Of a DNA stretch of 64,000 nt, positions 10,002 through 19,631 are shown piece by piece. Below the pieces are notes generated by a model. That model was not told where the DNA came from. It saw only the letters and a program-made list of their open reading frames with translations, and did not search any database. A program made the position numbers and the translations under genes. Position 1 is the stretch's first letter; each line of letters opens with the position of its first letter. This DNA is from Okeania sp. KiyG1 (GTDB taxonomy: Bacteria > Cyanobacteriota > Cyanobacteriia > Cyanobacteriales > Microcoleaceae), in NCBI RefSeq assembly GCF_014132355.1, contig NZ_BLZO01000118.1, positions 161,001 to 225,000 of the forward strand, in the 5' to 3' direction.

Positions 10002-10454
10002 ATGGTATTAAATGGAAAAAAAGAGGAAAAATGTCAAACTCTCAAAAATGAATCTAACTCAGAAACTTGGATAATAGGTAAAGAATTTAGATTTGAAGCT
10101 TCCCATCAACTACCTAATCACGATGGGAAATGTGCAAGATTACATGGTCATTCTTGGCGTGGTGTTATTTATATTTCTGGTAATGAATTAGTAAACTCTG
10201 GTGCAAAGCAGGGTATGATTATGGATTATGGAGATATAAAAAAACATCTAAAACCCCTTCTAGATGATTATTTAGACCACTACCACTTAAACGAAACTAC
10301 AGGCTTAGTTAATCCTACCAGTGAAGCGATCGCTAAATGGATTTATGAACAATTAGAACATAAAATTCCCGGACTTGTAGCAGTTAGAATTGATGAAACT
10401 TGTACGAGTCAATGTATTTATTCAAAAGGGAAAGGTAATTTTATTTATCTTTGA
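10002..10454 (+). CDS. queD: 6-carboxytetrahydropterin synthase / PTPS-family enzyme
   Basis: QueD converts dihydroneopterin triphosphate to 6-carboxy-tetrahydropterin in queuosine synthesis; the wider PTPS family also makes 6-pyruvoyl-tetrahydropterin. 150 residues. Zinc ligands are His35 (FEASHQL) and His48/His50 (LHGH); GKCARLHGH supplies the catalytic Cys44 in the spacing usual for QueD, and GMIMDYGDIK, LNPTSEAIAKW-like NPTSEAIAKW and RIDETCTSQCIY complete the fold. The first 20 residues are extra and lysine-rich, so translation could start later, but no better start is evident. With folB, folK and an SDR nearby it belongs to a pterin gene neighbourhood; a role in cyanobacterial tetrahydropterin synthesis cannot be excluded. 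Confidence 0.85.
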   Translation: MVLNGKKEEKCQTLKNESNSETWIIGKEFRFEASHQLPNHDGKCARLHGHSWRGVIYISGNELVNSGAKQGMIMDYGDIKKHLKPLLDDYLDHYHLNETTGLVNPTSEAIAKWIYEQLEHKIPGLVAVRIDETCTSQCIYSKGKGNFIYL

Positions 10455-11048
10455 GGGAGTAGGGAGTAGGGAGTAGGGGGAATTTTTAAAGGTTCTATGT
10501 TTTTTATTAACTAGCTCCTAGTTAGATAATTAAACTTAATAATTACGACCTAACTCGTGAATTATTTCTTCCTCAAGAAAATTAGGATTATTAATACAAC
10601 AATATATAGAGATTTATATCAGGTCTCATTAATTAGACGTAATAAAAATTATCTTCATCAATTATCTTGAGAATTTATCAAATTTTCTCCTACTCTGTAG
10701 GGACGTTACATGCAACGTCCCTACCCCCTACTCCCTAATAATGTTATTTGTGGGTATTTAAAGAGACATGATATTAGTTCTATGAAGAAAATGATAGGAA
10801 TTATGAGAGGGGGACCCGCATTATTCTCAAATTTGATTACAGCAAGAATTTAACTTCTGACTTCTAACTTCTGACTTCTGACTTCAGCTAGTTTGGTATT
10901 TAGAATAGGACTTACGCAGTAAAACCTATTTTCGTCATTATTCTCAAATTTGATTACAGTAAGAATTTAACTTCTGACTTCTAACTTCTGACTTCTGACT
11001 TCAACTATATCAGGTATACTAAAAAGTTAAAGTTTAGGGAATTAAAAA
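10455..11048. repeat. Spacer of tandem heptamers and palindromes
   Basis: It contains GGGAGTA repeats, the palindrome GTAGGGACGTTACATGC/AACGTCCCTAC near 10695, a lone R2 left end (TAGGACTTACGCAG, about 10910) and two copies of an about 60-bp block ending in CTTCTGACTTC repeats (about 10835-10885 and 10938-11003). No gene seen. Confidence 0.6.
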
Positions 11049-11651
11049 ATGGAAAACCAGAAACAACATAAATTAAATAACGATGAAATTAAGCAGCTTT
11101 TTATTAAGGGCGTTAACATTTTTTTGGCAGGGTCAGCAATTACATTAGTATTTGGATTTATGATTTGGTTTGTACATGGAACTATTATGGTTTCTGACTT
11201 ATCAGAGAAAATTGTTGCTAAAGGTTGGGGTGCTTTAATTGCACTAATGGCTGTATTTTTATCTTTTATTGTACCTTCAATTGTTACTCTTTTCGGATTT
11301 GCGGTAATGGCATTATTAGTGTGGTGGTTATCGCGGGTTTTTTCCCAATATGAAGAATTTCAACCTACTGCTTTAATTGTCTATCAATTAGTGGCACCAG
11401 TGGGAATGATAGCTGCTTTAATTTTAGCTTCACCAGTATTAATTTCCTATGCAGTTATTCGTTTATTTAATGGTAGTGGACAAGCGTTAATTTCGGAAGT
11501 TAAGGAAGCGTCAAGTATTTTATTGCCACTTGAATCTGATAATAAATTTATGAGTGGAACTCCAGCAGTTGAAACTCAATATTTAACAGGGAAAAAGTTT
11601 ATGAGTGGAACTCAAGCAGTTGAAACTCAATATTTAGAAGGAGAAAAATAA
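11049..11651 (+). CDS. Multi-pass membrane protein of unknown function with duplicated tail
   Basis: A 200-residue protein I do not recognise. A short charged N-terminus is followed by hydrophobic stretches at roughly residues 18-45, 58-95 and 103-135, enough for about four membrane helices, then a soluble tail. The tail ends in two nearly identical 17-residue units (KFMSGTPAVETQYLTGK, then KFMSGTQAVETQYLEGE), mirrored at DNA level by a tandem duplication at about 11545-11645. The duplication looks recent. Upstream is a repeat-filled spacer, so it probably has its own promoter; it is convergent with the next gene. Confidence 0.65.
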   Translation: MENQKQHKLNNDEIKQLFIKGVNIFLAGSAITLVFGFMIWFVHGTIMVSDLSEKIVAKGWGALIALMAVFLSFIVPSIVTLFGFAVMALLVWWLSRVFSQYEEFQPTALIVYQLVAPVGMIAALILASPVLISYAVIRLFNGSGQALISEVKEASSILLPLESDNKFMSGTPAVETQYLTGKKFMSGTQAVETQYLEGEK

Positions 11652-11713
11652 TAGATGGTTGATAGCTTCCAGCTTCTTTTAATGCCTTCATTCCTGCTAA
11701 TTGCAATACTTCT

Positions 11714-12382
11714 TTACTGATTCCACTTAACTGTTATATATTTTATTTCGCATTCATTATACCCAATCAAATTAGCCTTGACCTGATTTTTTTCCCATTG
11801 TATACCCCTGACGTGATACTTGTAGTAATTTCCATATTCTATCTGAGCTATCTCTATAGCTTTAGCTCCAGTATCTCCTCTGAGTATGAACTGTAAAAAA
11901 AACACTAATATCAGTGTATATAAAATGCCCAAAATAAATGCCAGTTTTGGTGGAGATACTGAACGTTTTGGCCTAACTTTTTTACCAATTACAGATATAT
12001 TTCTTAGTTTGATGTAAACCCAGAATGCAACAAAACCAGTTACTATTTCAACTAGAAGCGGAATAAAAAAACTAACTGGCAAGAGGCGAATTTGAGCCAA
12101 CCAAACTTCTTTTGTCATTAGCTCTAAAGGAAGTAATATGAATAACCAGCTAATAAAGCGAGAGAGCAAAAATGCTGCAACCCATCTAACTTCCTGCACA
12201 GGTTTTCGGTTTCCACAAAAGAGTAATACTCCTCCAATTACAGCCAAAGTGTTCAAAATAGATGAGTAGGATGAATTGCTCTGAGTTTGTACTCTTAGAT
12301 AGAGTATACATACAGTATTAAAAATGCTTGCTAAAATCAGAACAATACCTACCTGTCTGAAAATTACACGATTATTTTTCAT
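11714..12382 (-). CDS. Membrane protein of unknown function
   Basis: 222 residues with five probable transmembrane helices (about 9-29, 42-57, 67-86, 104-125 and 147-166) and a C-terminal soluble domain of about 55 residues (IEIAQIEYGNYYKYHVRG onward) likely exposed at one membrane face. No family motif recognised. It lies downstream of the REC-AlbA gene on the same strand but is separated by about 100 bp containing CAGTTAT tandem repeats, so membership of the same operon is uncertain. Confidence 0.6.
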   Translation of the reverse strand: MKNNRVIFRQVGIVLILASIFNTVCILYLRVQTQSNSSYSSILNTLAVIGGVLLFCGNRKPVQEVRWVAAFLLSRFISWLFILLPLELMTKEVWLAQIRLLPVSFFIPLLVEIVTGFVAFWVYIKLRNISVIGKKVRPKRSVSPPKLAFILGILYTLILVFFLQFILRGDTGAKAIEIAQIEYGNYYKYHVRGIQWEKNQVKANLIGYNECEIKYITVKWNQ

Positions 12383-12413
12383 TAGATATCTCTAGAAAAG
12401 AGGGAATAGGTCA

Positions 12414-12460
12414 TTTCAGTTATCAGTTATCAGTTATCAGTTATCAGTTATCAGTTGTGA
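12414..12460. repeat. Tandem CAGTTAT heptamers
   Basis: Several back-to-back copies of CAGTTAT, the short tandemly repeated repetitive sequence typical of filamentous cyanobacteria. Further arrays of the same unit occur near 5139, 23690, 37950 and 57147. Confidence 0.8.
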
Positions 12461-12479
12461 TAATGAATAATAATTTATT

Positions 12480-13546
12480 TCATCTAATTTCGGAAAAATG
12501 GTCGTAAATTTCAGGAATATCTAATTTTTTGTAGTATTTCCTGCTCGAATATAAAATTCCAAACCTTTGTCGGTTTTGAGGAATGCCTTTTTGAACGCTC
12601 TTTTAACATCAACAATACAAATTTCCTTTGTTTCTAATTTTTCAAAACGAATTTTGATGTATTTGTTGATGAAATTAGAACCTATATACTGAGAAATTAG
12701 ATTAATTAATGTTTGTTGAAATTTGTCTAAAGTTTTCTTGGATAGTAAAGAAATATCTTTTTCTAAACCGAAGATATTACCATTATCTTCAACTCCTATT
12801 AATAATGTTCCTCCTTGGGAGTTGAGAAAAGCAACTATTGTTTTTAAAGCAGCAAATTTTAACTTTTCATCCTTACAATTTCCTTTAACACTCCATTGTA
12901 AAGTGCTTTTAAATTCTAAAGTATCGCTTTCCCCTTGTTTAATCAATTCATCTACAGGTTTGAACTCGCCTATTTTACGAATAGTGGTTAAAAATCTTCT
13001 TAATTTTCGTTCCTCAATTTTTTGATTAAGTTCTTCTTCTGTATCTGCTGCTTCTATAACTGTTTGGTTAATAACTGCAATATATTCTCCCCAATATTGC
13101 TCTTCTAAGTATTCTTTATTTTCTTCAATCCATTGGTCATTTTTAACATTACCCCAACGGTTAAAATAAGTCATTGCCTCTTTAATAGACTCATCTAAAA
13201 TTTCAAAAACATTGCCTTTCATATTCTTGGAAATATAATCCCAAGCTCCTTTTTTAAAAGCTGTACGACAGTCAGTAACGGTATCATTTGCTGTTAAGAT
13301 AATCACAATAGAAGATTGAGCTTGGTCTAGGACAGCAAAACCACTATCATGTGTTTCCATCCGCATATCAGCAATAATAACATCAAAAGGATTTAAAGGA
13401 TTTTGTAGTTTTTCTGTTGCTTCTTTAGCATTAATTGCTGTTTCAATATTTTGATAACCAAACTCTTCTTTTAACCACTCTATTAATTCTTCGAGATAAT
13501 TCGTATTATCCTCAACTAATAGTAAATGAACATTCTTTATTTCCAT
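12480..13546 (-). CDS. Response regulator with C-terminal AlbA_2 (Schlafen-like) domain
   Basis: Residues 1-120 form a receiver domain: acidic pocket Glu12-Asp13 (LLLVEDN), phospho-acceptor Asp60 (VIIADMR), Thr85 (ILTAND) and Lys107. Residues 135-190 are a charged linker containing WGEYIAVINQTVIEAADTEEE, resembling DUF5678. From about 200 comes an AlbA_2 domain: GESDTLEFKSTLQW with Glu211-Phe-Lys, LKTIVAFLNSQGGTLLIGVEDNG, and FYIRAGNTTK. In the given frame a stop falls at 12521; one more A in the run at 12525-12530 would continue as LDIPEIYDHFSEI to a stop at 12480, which fits the usual end of AlbA_2 domains. The histidine kinase gene ends 33 bp upstream, so this is its likely phosphorelay partner, acting on nucleic acid or a nucleic-acid machine. 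Confidence 0.82.
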
Positions 13547-13579
13547 AGTTAATCTTGTGATATTTTGATTTAATTTTGA

Positions 13580-16500
13580 CTAGCGATCGCTATAAGGAAT
13601 ATACATTTGAAATCTTACACCATTTTCTCCTGTTTCTTGAATATGACCATCCATTTCAGTTAGGGTTCTACGAATAATATATAATCCTAAACCACTGCCT
13701 TGACCTTTTTTGGAAGTAGTAGTTAAGGGTTGAAATATCCATTCTTTTCTATCTTCACGAATACCTTTTCCATTGTCAGAAAATTCGATTAATAAATACT
13801 TTTTTTCTCCTGGCATTGTGAAACCTCTAATACCTTCAGGATTAGTAACATCTTGAGATTTCATTTTGATAATTAAATGTTGTTGGTATGAATTATGTTT
13901 CAGAGAATTTTCGACCATTTCATTTAAAGCACTTTTTATCTTTTCCTCATCTCCATAAAATTCTGAATCTCTGTTAGTAATTTCTAATTGAATTTCTGCA
14001 TTTTCAATTTTATTATTATCTTCCCACTTTTCAAAGATTGTTTGAACTGGAAAGTGTTTATATTTAATATTTATCCCTTCGTTTATTGCCTTCAAATCGT
14101 TCAGAGCATCTTGAGTTAATTCTAATTGAGTTAAAAGTTTTTCAAACTGGGAATAACTTTTAGATTCACTGTCAACTTTACGCATTGCCCGACGAGTTTT
14201 TGACTCAATAAGTGCTAATTCATTATTTACAAAGTCAGAAATATCATGGGCAGTTTGAGAAATAACAGATAAAATTTCTCGGTAGTTATCTTCGGGAATT
14301 TGGTCTACTTTATCTTGTTGTATTTCTCGGCGATCGGCAATTTTTCAACTAAGTTTTCCAGCTTTTCAATAATGTTATTTAAAATCGAATTTTCGTCTTG
14401 ATAGTTTCTTAAAATGCGATAGGCAATACTTTTGAGAATGCCAATTTCGTTATCAATTTTATGATACATTGCTCTGTTGAGCATTTGAGTATCTTTTAAC
14501 TTAGTTTCGGAGTTATTTCTCTTAAAGTATTCTTCTGAGTCTAAGTTAAGATTTAATATTTTTAAAGCATCAGCATAATGAGGCGAGTCTTGAGCAATTT
14601 CGTCTAGCTTTTCTATAGCTTTTTTGTGATAAGGATTATTAGCTAAAATACTTCTAGCAGTGTAGAGTAAAGTTTTGTCTTGTTCATCAGAATTATCAAT
14701 GGCTTCGTCAAAATATTGATGACCTATTTTTGGTTGTTTAATGGAGTAATATAATCTTCCTAGTATTAGTCGAATTACATTTGCACGGTATTGTAATAAA
14801 TCATTTAAATTAATTTTTTCTAGTTGTTCAATTGCTTGTTGATATTGACCTAATTCTTCTAGTGCTGTTGCATATTTGTATCGTACATAGTTATCATCTT
14901 TTAGCTTTAATGATTTCTCAAAAAACTGACAAGATTCGTCAAACTTGCCTAGTACCATTAAAGCAATAGCATAGCTAGTAAGAGTTTTCACATTATCAGC
15001 TTCCAATTTTAGAGCTTTTTCAAAATAAGGTAAGGATTCTTCTGTTTTCTCTAATTTCACTAAAGCACTAGCGTAGTAATTAATAGTTATAATATCATCA
15101 GGTTCTAGCTCTAGAGATTTTTCAAAATAAGGTAAAGAATCTTCTACTCTTTCTAACTTCATTAAAGCACTAGCGTAACTACCAACATTTATAACATCAT
15201 TAGGTTTCAGTTTTAGAGCTTTTTCAAACCAGGGTAGAGAATCTTCCACTCTTTCTAATTTTATTAAAGCATTAGCATAGCTGCCAATAGTTATAACATC
15301 ATTAGGTTCTAGTTGTAGAGATTTTTCAAAATGAGATAAAGAATCTTCTGTTTTTTCTAATCTGATTAAAGCATTAGCGTAATTATTAACAGTTTTAGTA
15401 TTATCAGGTTCTAGTTGTAGAGCTTTTTCAAATAAAGGTAAAGAATCTTCAACTTTACCTGATTTTACTAACGCATTTGCATACTTGCTAAGAAAATCAA
15501 CATTATTAGGCTTAAGTTTTAGAGCTTGTTCAAAAAAAAGTAATGACTCTTCGATTTTTCCCAATTTAAACTTGATTAGAGCATTAATATAGCTAATAGT
15601 AAAATTAACATCATTAGGTCTAACTTTTATATCTTTTTCAATCAGAGATAGGAATTCTTCTGTTTTCCCTACCTCTATAAAAGCATTTGCATAGTTAGTT
15701 ATGAAATCAAGATTGTTAGGCTTAAGTTGTAAAGCTTGTTCTACATACAGCAAAGATTCTTCTATTTTTTCTACTTTTATCAAGGCATCCGCATACCTGC
15801 TTATAAAATTGACATTATTAGGCTTAAGCTGTAAAGCTTTTTTAAATAAGGTAAAGACTCTTCGATTTTTCTGACTTTATTAACGCATTTGCATAGTTAA
15901 AAATAGCATCAATATTATCAGGATCTAGTTTTAGAGCTTGTTCAAACCAAAGTAAGGATTCTTGGGTTTTTCCTGATTTTATCAAATAATTGGCATAGCC
16001 AATAATCCCTTGTAGAGATATTCTGAAAAAAGGAAAAGATTCTACAGTTTTACCTGATTTCATTAAGGCATTAGCATAACTACTAATAGTTATAACATTA
16101 TCAGGTTCGAGTTTTAGAGATTTTTCAAATAAGGGTAAAGATGCTTCTACTCTTTCTAATTTCATTAAAGCACTAGCGTAGTAATTAATAGTTAAAACAT
16201 TATCAGGTTCCAGTTGTAGAGATTTTTCAAATAAAGGTAAAGATGCTTCTACTTTTTCTAATTTCATTAAAGCATTAGCATAATTATTAACAGTTATAAC
16301 ATTATTAGGTTTTAGTCGTAGAGCTTGTTCAAACAAAGGTAAAGAATCTTCAATTTTACCTGATTTTGTCAACGTATTTGCATAATTAATAATGAAGTCA
16401 ATATTATTAGATTTAAGTTGTAAAGCTTGTTTTAAATAAGATAAAGACTCTTCAATTTTGCCTGATTTTACTAACGCATTTGCATACCTATTAATCAAAT

Positions 16501-17975
16501 CAGTATTATTAGGTTTCAGTCGTAGAGCTTTTTCAAATAAAGGTAAAGAATCTTCAACTTTACCTGATTTTACTAACGCATTTGCATACTTGCTAAGAAA
16601 ATCAACATTATTAGGCTTAAGCTTTAGAGCTTGTTCAAAAAAAAGTAATGACTCTTCGATTTTTCCCAATTTAAACTTGATTAGAGCATTAATATAGCTA
16701 ATAGTAAAATTAACATCATTAGGTCTAACTTTTATATCTTTTTCAATCAGAGATAGGAATTCTTCTGTTTTCCCTACCTCTATAAAAGCATTTGCATAGT
16801 TAGTTATGAAATCAAGATTGTTAGGCTTAAGTTGTAAAGCTTGTTCTACATACAGCAAAGATTCTTCTATTTTTTCTACTTTTATCAAGGCATCCGCATA
16901 CCTGCTTATAAAATTGACATTATTAGGCTTAAGCTGTAAAGCTTTTTTAAATAAGGTAAAGACTCTTCGATTTTTTCTAACTTTATTAACGCATTTGCAT
17001 AGTTAAAAATAGCATCAATATTATCAGGATCTAGTTTTAGAGCTTGTTCAAACCAAAGTAATGATTCTTGGGTTTTTCCTGATTTTATCAAATAATTGGC
17101 ATAGCCAATAATCCCTTGTAGAGATATTATGAAAAAAGGAAAAGATTCTACAGTTTTACCTGATTTCATTAAAGCATTAGCATAATTACTAATAGTTATA
17201 ACATTATCAGGTTCGAGTTTTAGAGATTTTTCCAATAAAGGTAAAGATTCTTTTACTCTTTCTAACTTAATTAAAGCACTAGCGTAGTAATTAATAGTTA
17301 GAACATTATCAGCTTCCAGTTGTATAACTTTATCAAAAAAGGGAAAGACTCTTCCAATCTATCTAATTTAATTAAAGCATTAGCATAGCTAGTAATAGCT
17401 TTAACATTATTAGGCTCAATTTCTAGAGTTTTTTCAAATAAAGGTAAGGATTTTTCTATCTTACCTGACTTTATTAAAGCATTAGCATATTTATTGATAG
17501 CTTTAACATTATTCGGTTTTAATTGCGTTGCTTTTTCAAACCAAGGTAAAGAATCTTCGACTTTACCCAACTTCACTAAAGCATTACCATAGCAAATAAT
17601 AGCTACAACATTATCAGATTCAAATGCTAGAACATTTTTAGCAAAAGGTAATGCTTCTTCCGCCCTATTTAATTTCGTTAAAGCATTAGCATAACCACAA
17701 ATATTGTTAATAAAATTAGATTTAAGCCCTACAATTTTTTCCCAACTACCCAAAGAAACATCAACTTTACCCACTGCCAGAAAACCAATACCACAACCAA
17801 CAAAACTCATCACAATATCAAACTCAAACTCCAAAATTTCTTCCCATAAATCCAATGCTTCTTCAAACTTATCCTCCTCCATTAAAGCATCAGCATCCCT
17901 ACTCATTAGCTCCAAACTATTCAGAATATTTCCTTCAGTAATTAAACTGTTAATTTTATCCCTAGACATAATCAA
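13580..17975 (-). pseudogene. Giant TPR-sensor histidine kinase, split by frameshifts
   Basis: One reading unit of about 4.4 kb. It starts MSRDKINSLITEGNILN and runs through roughly thirty 34-residue TPR units of the form NYANALIKSGKIEESLPLFEKALQLKPNN, then a helical region with SQTAHDISDFVNNELALIESK (a candidate H-box), and a HATPase domain (N-box LNEMVENSLKHN, G1 FSDNGKGI, G2 GQGSGLGLYIIRR). Five frame breaks separate the pieces, at A/T runs near 14341, 15838, 15866, 16943 and 17335; in each, one added base restores the TPR or kinase frame. The kinase piece has no start codon of its own before an in-frame stop, which supports fusion to the TPR array. Cytoplasmic, no membrane segment. It lies between the P-loop ATPase and the REC-AlbA gene. 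The TPRs probably sense a protein partner. Confidence 0.82.
15440..17195. repeat. Near-identical intragenic duplication in the TPR array, period about 1.1 kb
   Basis: The stretch at about 15440-16090 recurs almost unchanged at about 16545-17195; a shared landmark, ACCTGATTTTACTAACGCA, lies at 15457 and 16562. The offset is 1105 bp, becoming 1106 after a T-run difference. The encoded segments both contain VEKIEESLLYVEQALQLKPN and VRPNDVNFTISYINAL. This points to recent unequal recombination between TPR units. Confidence 0.85.
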
Positions 17976-18118
17976 ATATCTCCTTAAAAAACAATATCAG
18001 ACTTTTTCCAAACCATTTTTAAATGCCACCCGATCGCTGCTAACTAATAACCACCTCAAGACAACTCCCTTCCCTTAATCTTTGACAAAACTCAGAAAGA
18101 GAAAATAATTATTTGATT

Positions 18119-19588
18119 TTAACTGTTTAACTTCCGACGTTTAATACCACCTTTGCGTTGAACTTCAAAACCATATCTATAAATATCAGGCATATTAATT
18201 CGCCGATCTAAGCGACGAATTTCCACAATGCCTAATTCTTCTAAGTATTTTAAAATTTCTTGAGGTTTCCTAGAAGGAGGTTCTTGATGCCATTTTGTAT
18301 TTTCTAGTATCTTCAGAAAATTTTCTTCCTCAGTTAGAAGATTGAGATTTTTAAGACCTATTTTAAGAGCTTCTAACCAGGGATATTCTTCCAGCGTAAG
18401 TTCTTCTATTCGATCTTTAGAAGTACCCATTAAAGCTACTTGTAAATCAGAAGGTTCTAATAAGCGATTTTCTGGTAAATCCTTTTCCTCAAATTTTTTC
18501 AATCTACGTTCTGCTGCTAAAGAGAATAACTTTAAAAAAGAACGAGGAACAATTCTCCTTTTAGCATCTTGAAGGTGATTAGGAATCCATTTATAAGTGT
18601 AACTTTCTTGAGCATTATCTCCCATCCATTCCCCAACTATTTTTTCCATTAATAATTCAAAACAAGACTCATCTAATGCTGGCAATATACCCAATATTTC
18701 ATCCTTTTTTGAAATTAAACCAGGAACTATTTGTAAATAATCATTCATTTCTTCTCCAGAGTTAGCCAAACGCTTCACAAATACCTGATATAACCATGAA
18801 GTTTCCCACTCTAAACTAACTTGATATCCTCTGAATTTAGAAGCATCTGGAAATCCTAAAAAATCTTGTCGAAATAAATCTGTGCGTAGAAATATTTTGG
18901 GTCTAATTCGTTCCCAACGACGCCATCTATCTAGCCAAAATGCTAATAGTTCAGCGATAGGAGCGGCAAGTTCTAAATAAGAAAGAACAATTCGATCTAG
19001 CTCATCATAAGTGATAAATAACCAGCGAACGCTTGCCAATAATTCCTCATCTAATTTATCCAAAGCATAGTTGATACTTTCAAAGTTCTCCTGAACATCT
19101 GGAAACCAGTCGGAAAGGAATAATAAATTGTTATTTAAACTATTACGAGCTTCCTCTGGTATTTCCTCAACCCAACTATGACTTGATAATTCTTTTTCTT
19201 CCTGAAATATTACTCTTAATATCAATCCGATCCAAAAAATCCGCCAATCAATTCTATCCCTATATTTCATGTACTTTTCTGCGATATATGGTGCAGGAAA
19301 TTTTCTTTCTCCAGTCTTACTACGACCAGATCCAGCAATCCATATTGTTGTTTCTAAAGGGGGTAAACCTCTAACATTTAAATTTTTTACTAAAGCTTGG
19401 CGACCAGAATAATTTGCTAATAAACGAAAAAATTCTGTTTTACCAGCACCTCTGTCACCTAATATTAAAAGTGTGTCAACTTCCAAAGCCATTCGGTAGC
19501 TAGGTAAGGGTAAAAAATTTTTGAGGAATATATTTTCATCATTACTTTCATGTTCCGCTACACCTCTTCCTGCTGCAACATTAGCCAT
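18119..19588 (-). CDS. P-loop NTPase, STAND/KAP-like, of a cyanobacterial conflict-type family
   Basis: 489 residues. Walker A is LLILGDRGAGKTEFF (residues 44-51) and a Walker B-like WLFITYDELDR occurs near residue 195; the later part (RIRPKIFLRTDLFRQDFL, PRSFLKLFSLAAERR) resembles the sensor and winged-helix region of KAP/ORC-type ATPases, and the C-terminal 70 residues (ILKYLEELGIVEIRRLDRRIN) look like a winged helix. It may belong with cyanobacterial Sll1717-like ATPases, but I cannot confirm that. Only 43 bp separate it from the KGGVGR ATPase upstream, so the two are probably translated from one message and may work as a pair. The TPR kinase follows 143 bp downstream. Soluble, apparently intact. 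Confidence 0.75.
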   Translation of the reverse strand: MANVAAGRGVAEHESNDENIFLKNFLPLPSYRMALEVDTLLILGDRGAGKTEFFRLLANYSGRQALVKNLNVRGLPPLETTIWIAGSGRSKTGERKFPAPYIAEKYMKYRDRIDWRIFWIGLILRVIFQEEKELSSHSWVEEIPEEARNSLNNNLLFLSDWFPDVQENFESINYALDKLDEELLASVRWLFITYDELDRIVLSYLELAAPIAELLAFWLDRWRRWERIRPKIFLRTDLFRQDFLGFPDASKFRGYQVSLEWETSWLYQVFVKRLANSGEEMNDYLQIVPGLISKKDEILGILPALDESCFELLMEKIVGEWMGDNAQESYTYKWIPNHLQDAKRRIVPRSFLKLFSLAAERRLKKFEEKDLPENRLLEPSDLQVALMGTSKDRIEELTLEEYPWLEALKIGLKNLNLLTEEENFLKILENTKWHQEPPSRKPQEILKYLEELGIVEIRRLDRRINMPDIYRYGFEVQRKGGIKRRKLNS

Positions 19589-19631
19589 AATTTCTAATAG
19601 CTTTTTTTATTAAAATTAGTCATTTTTATAC

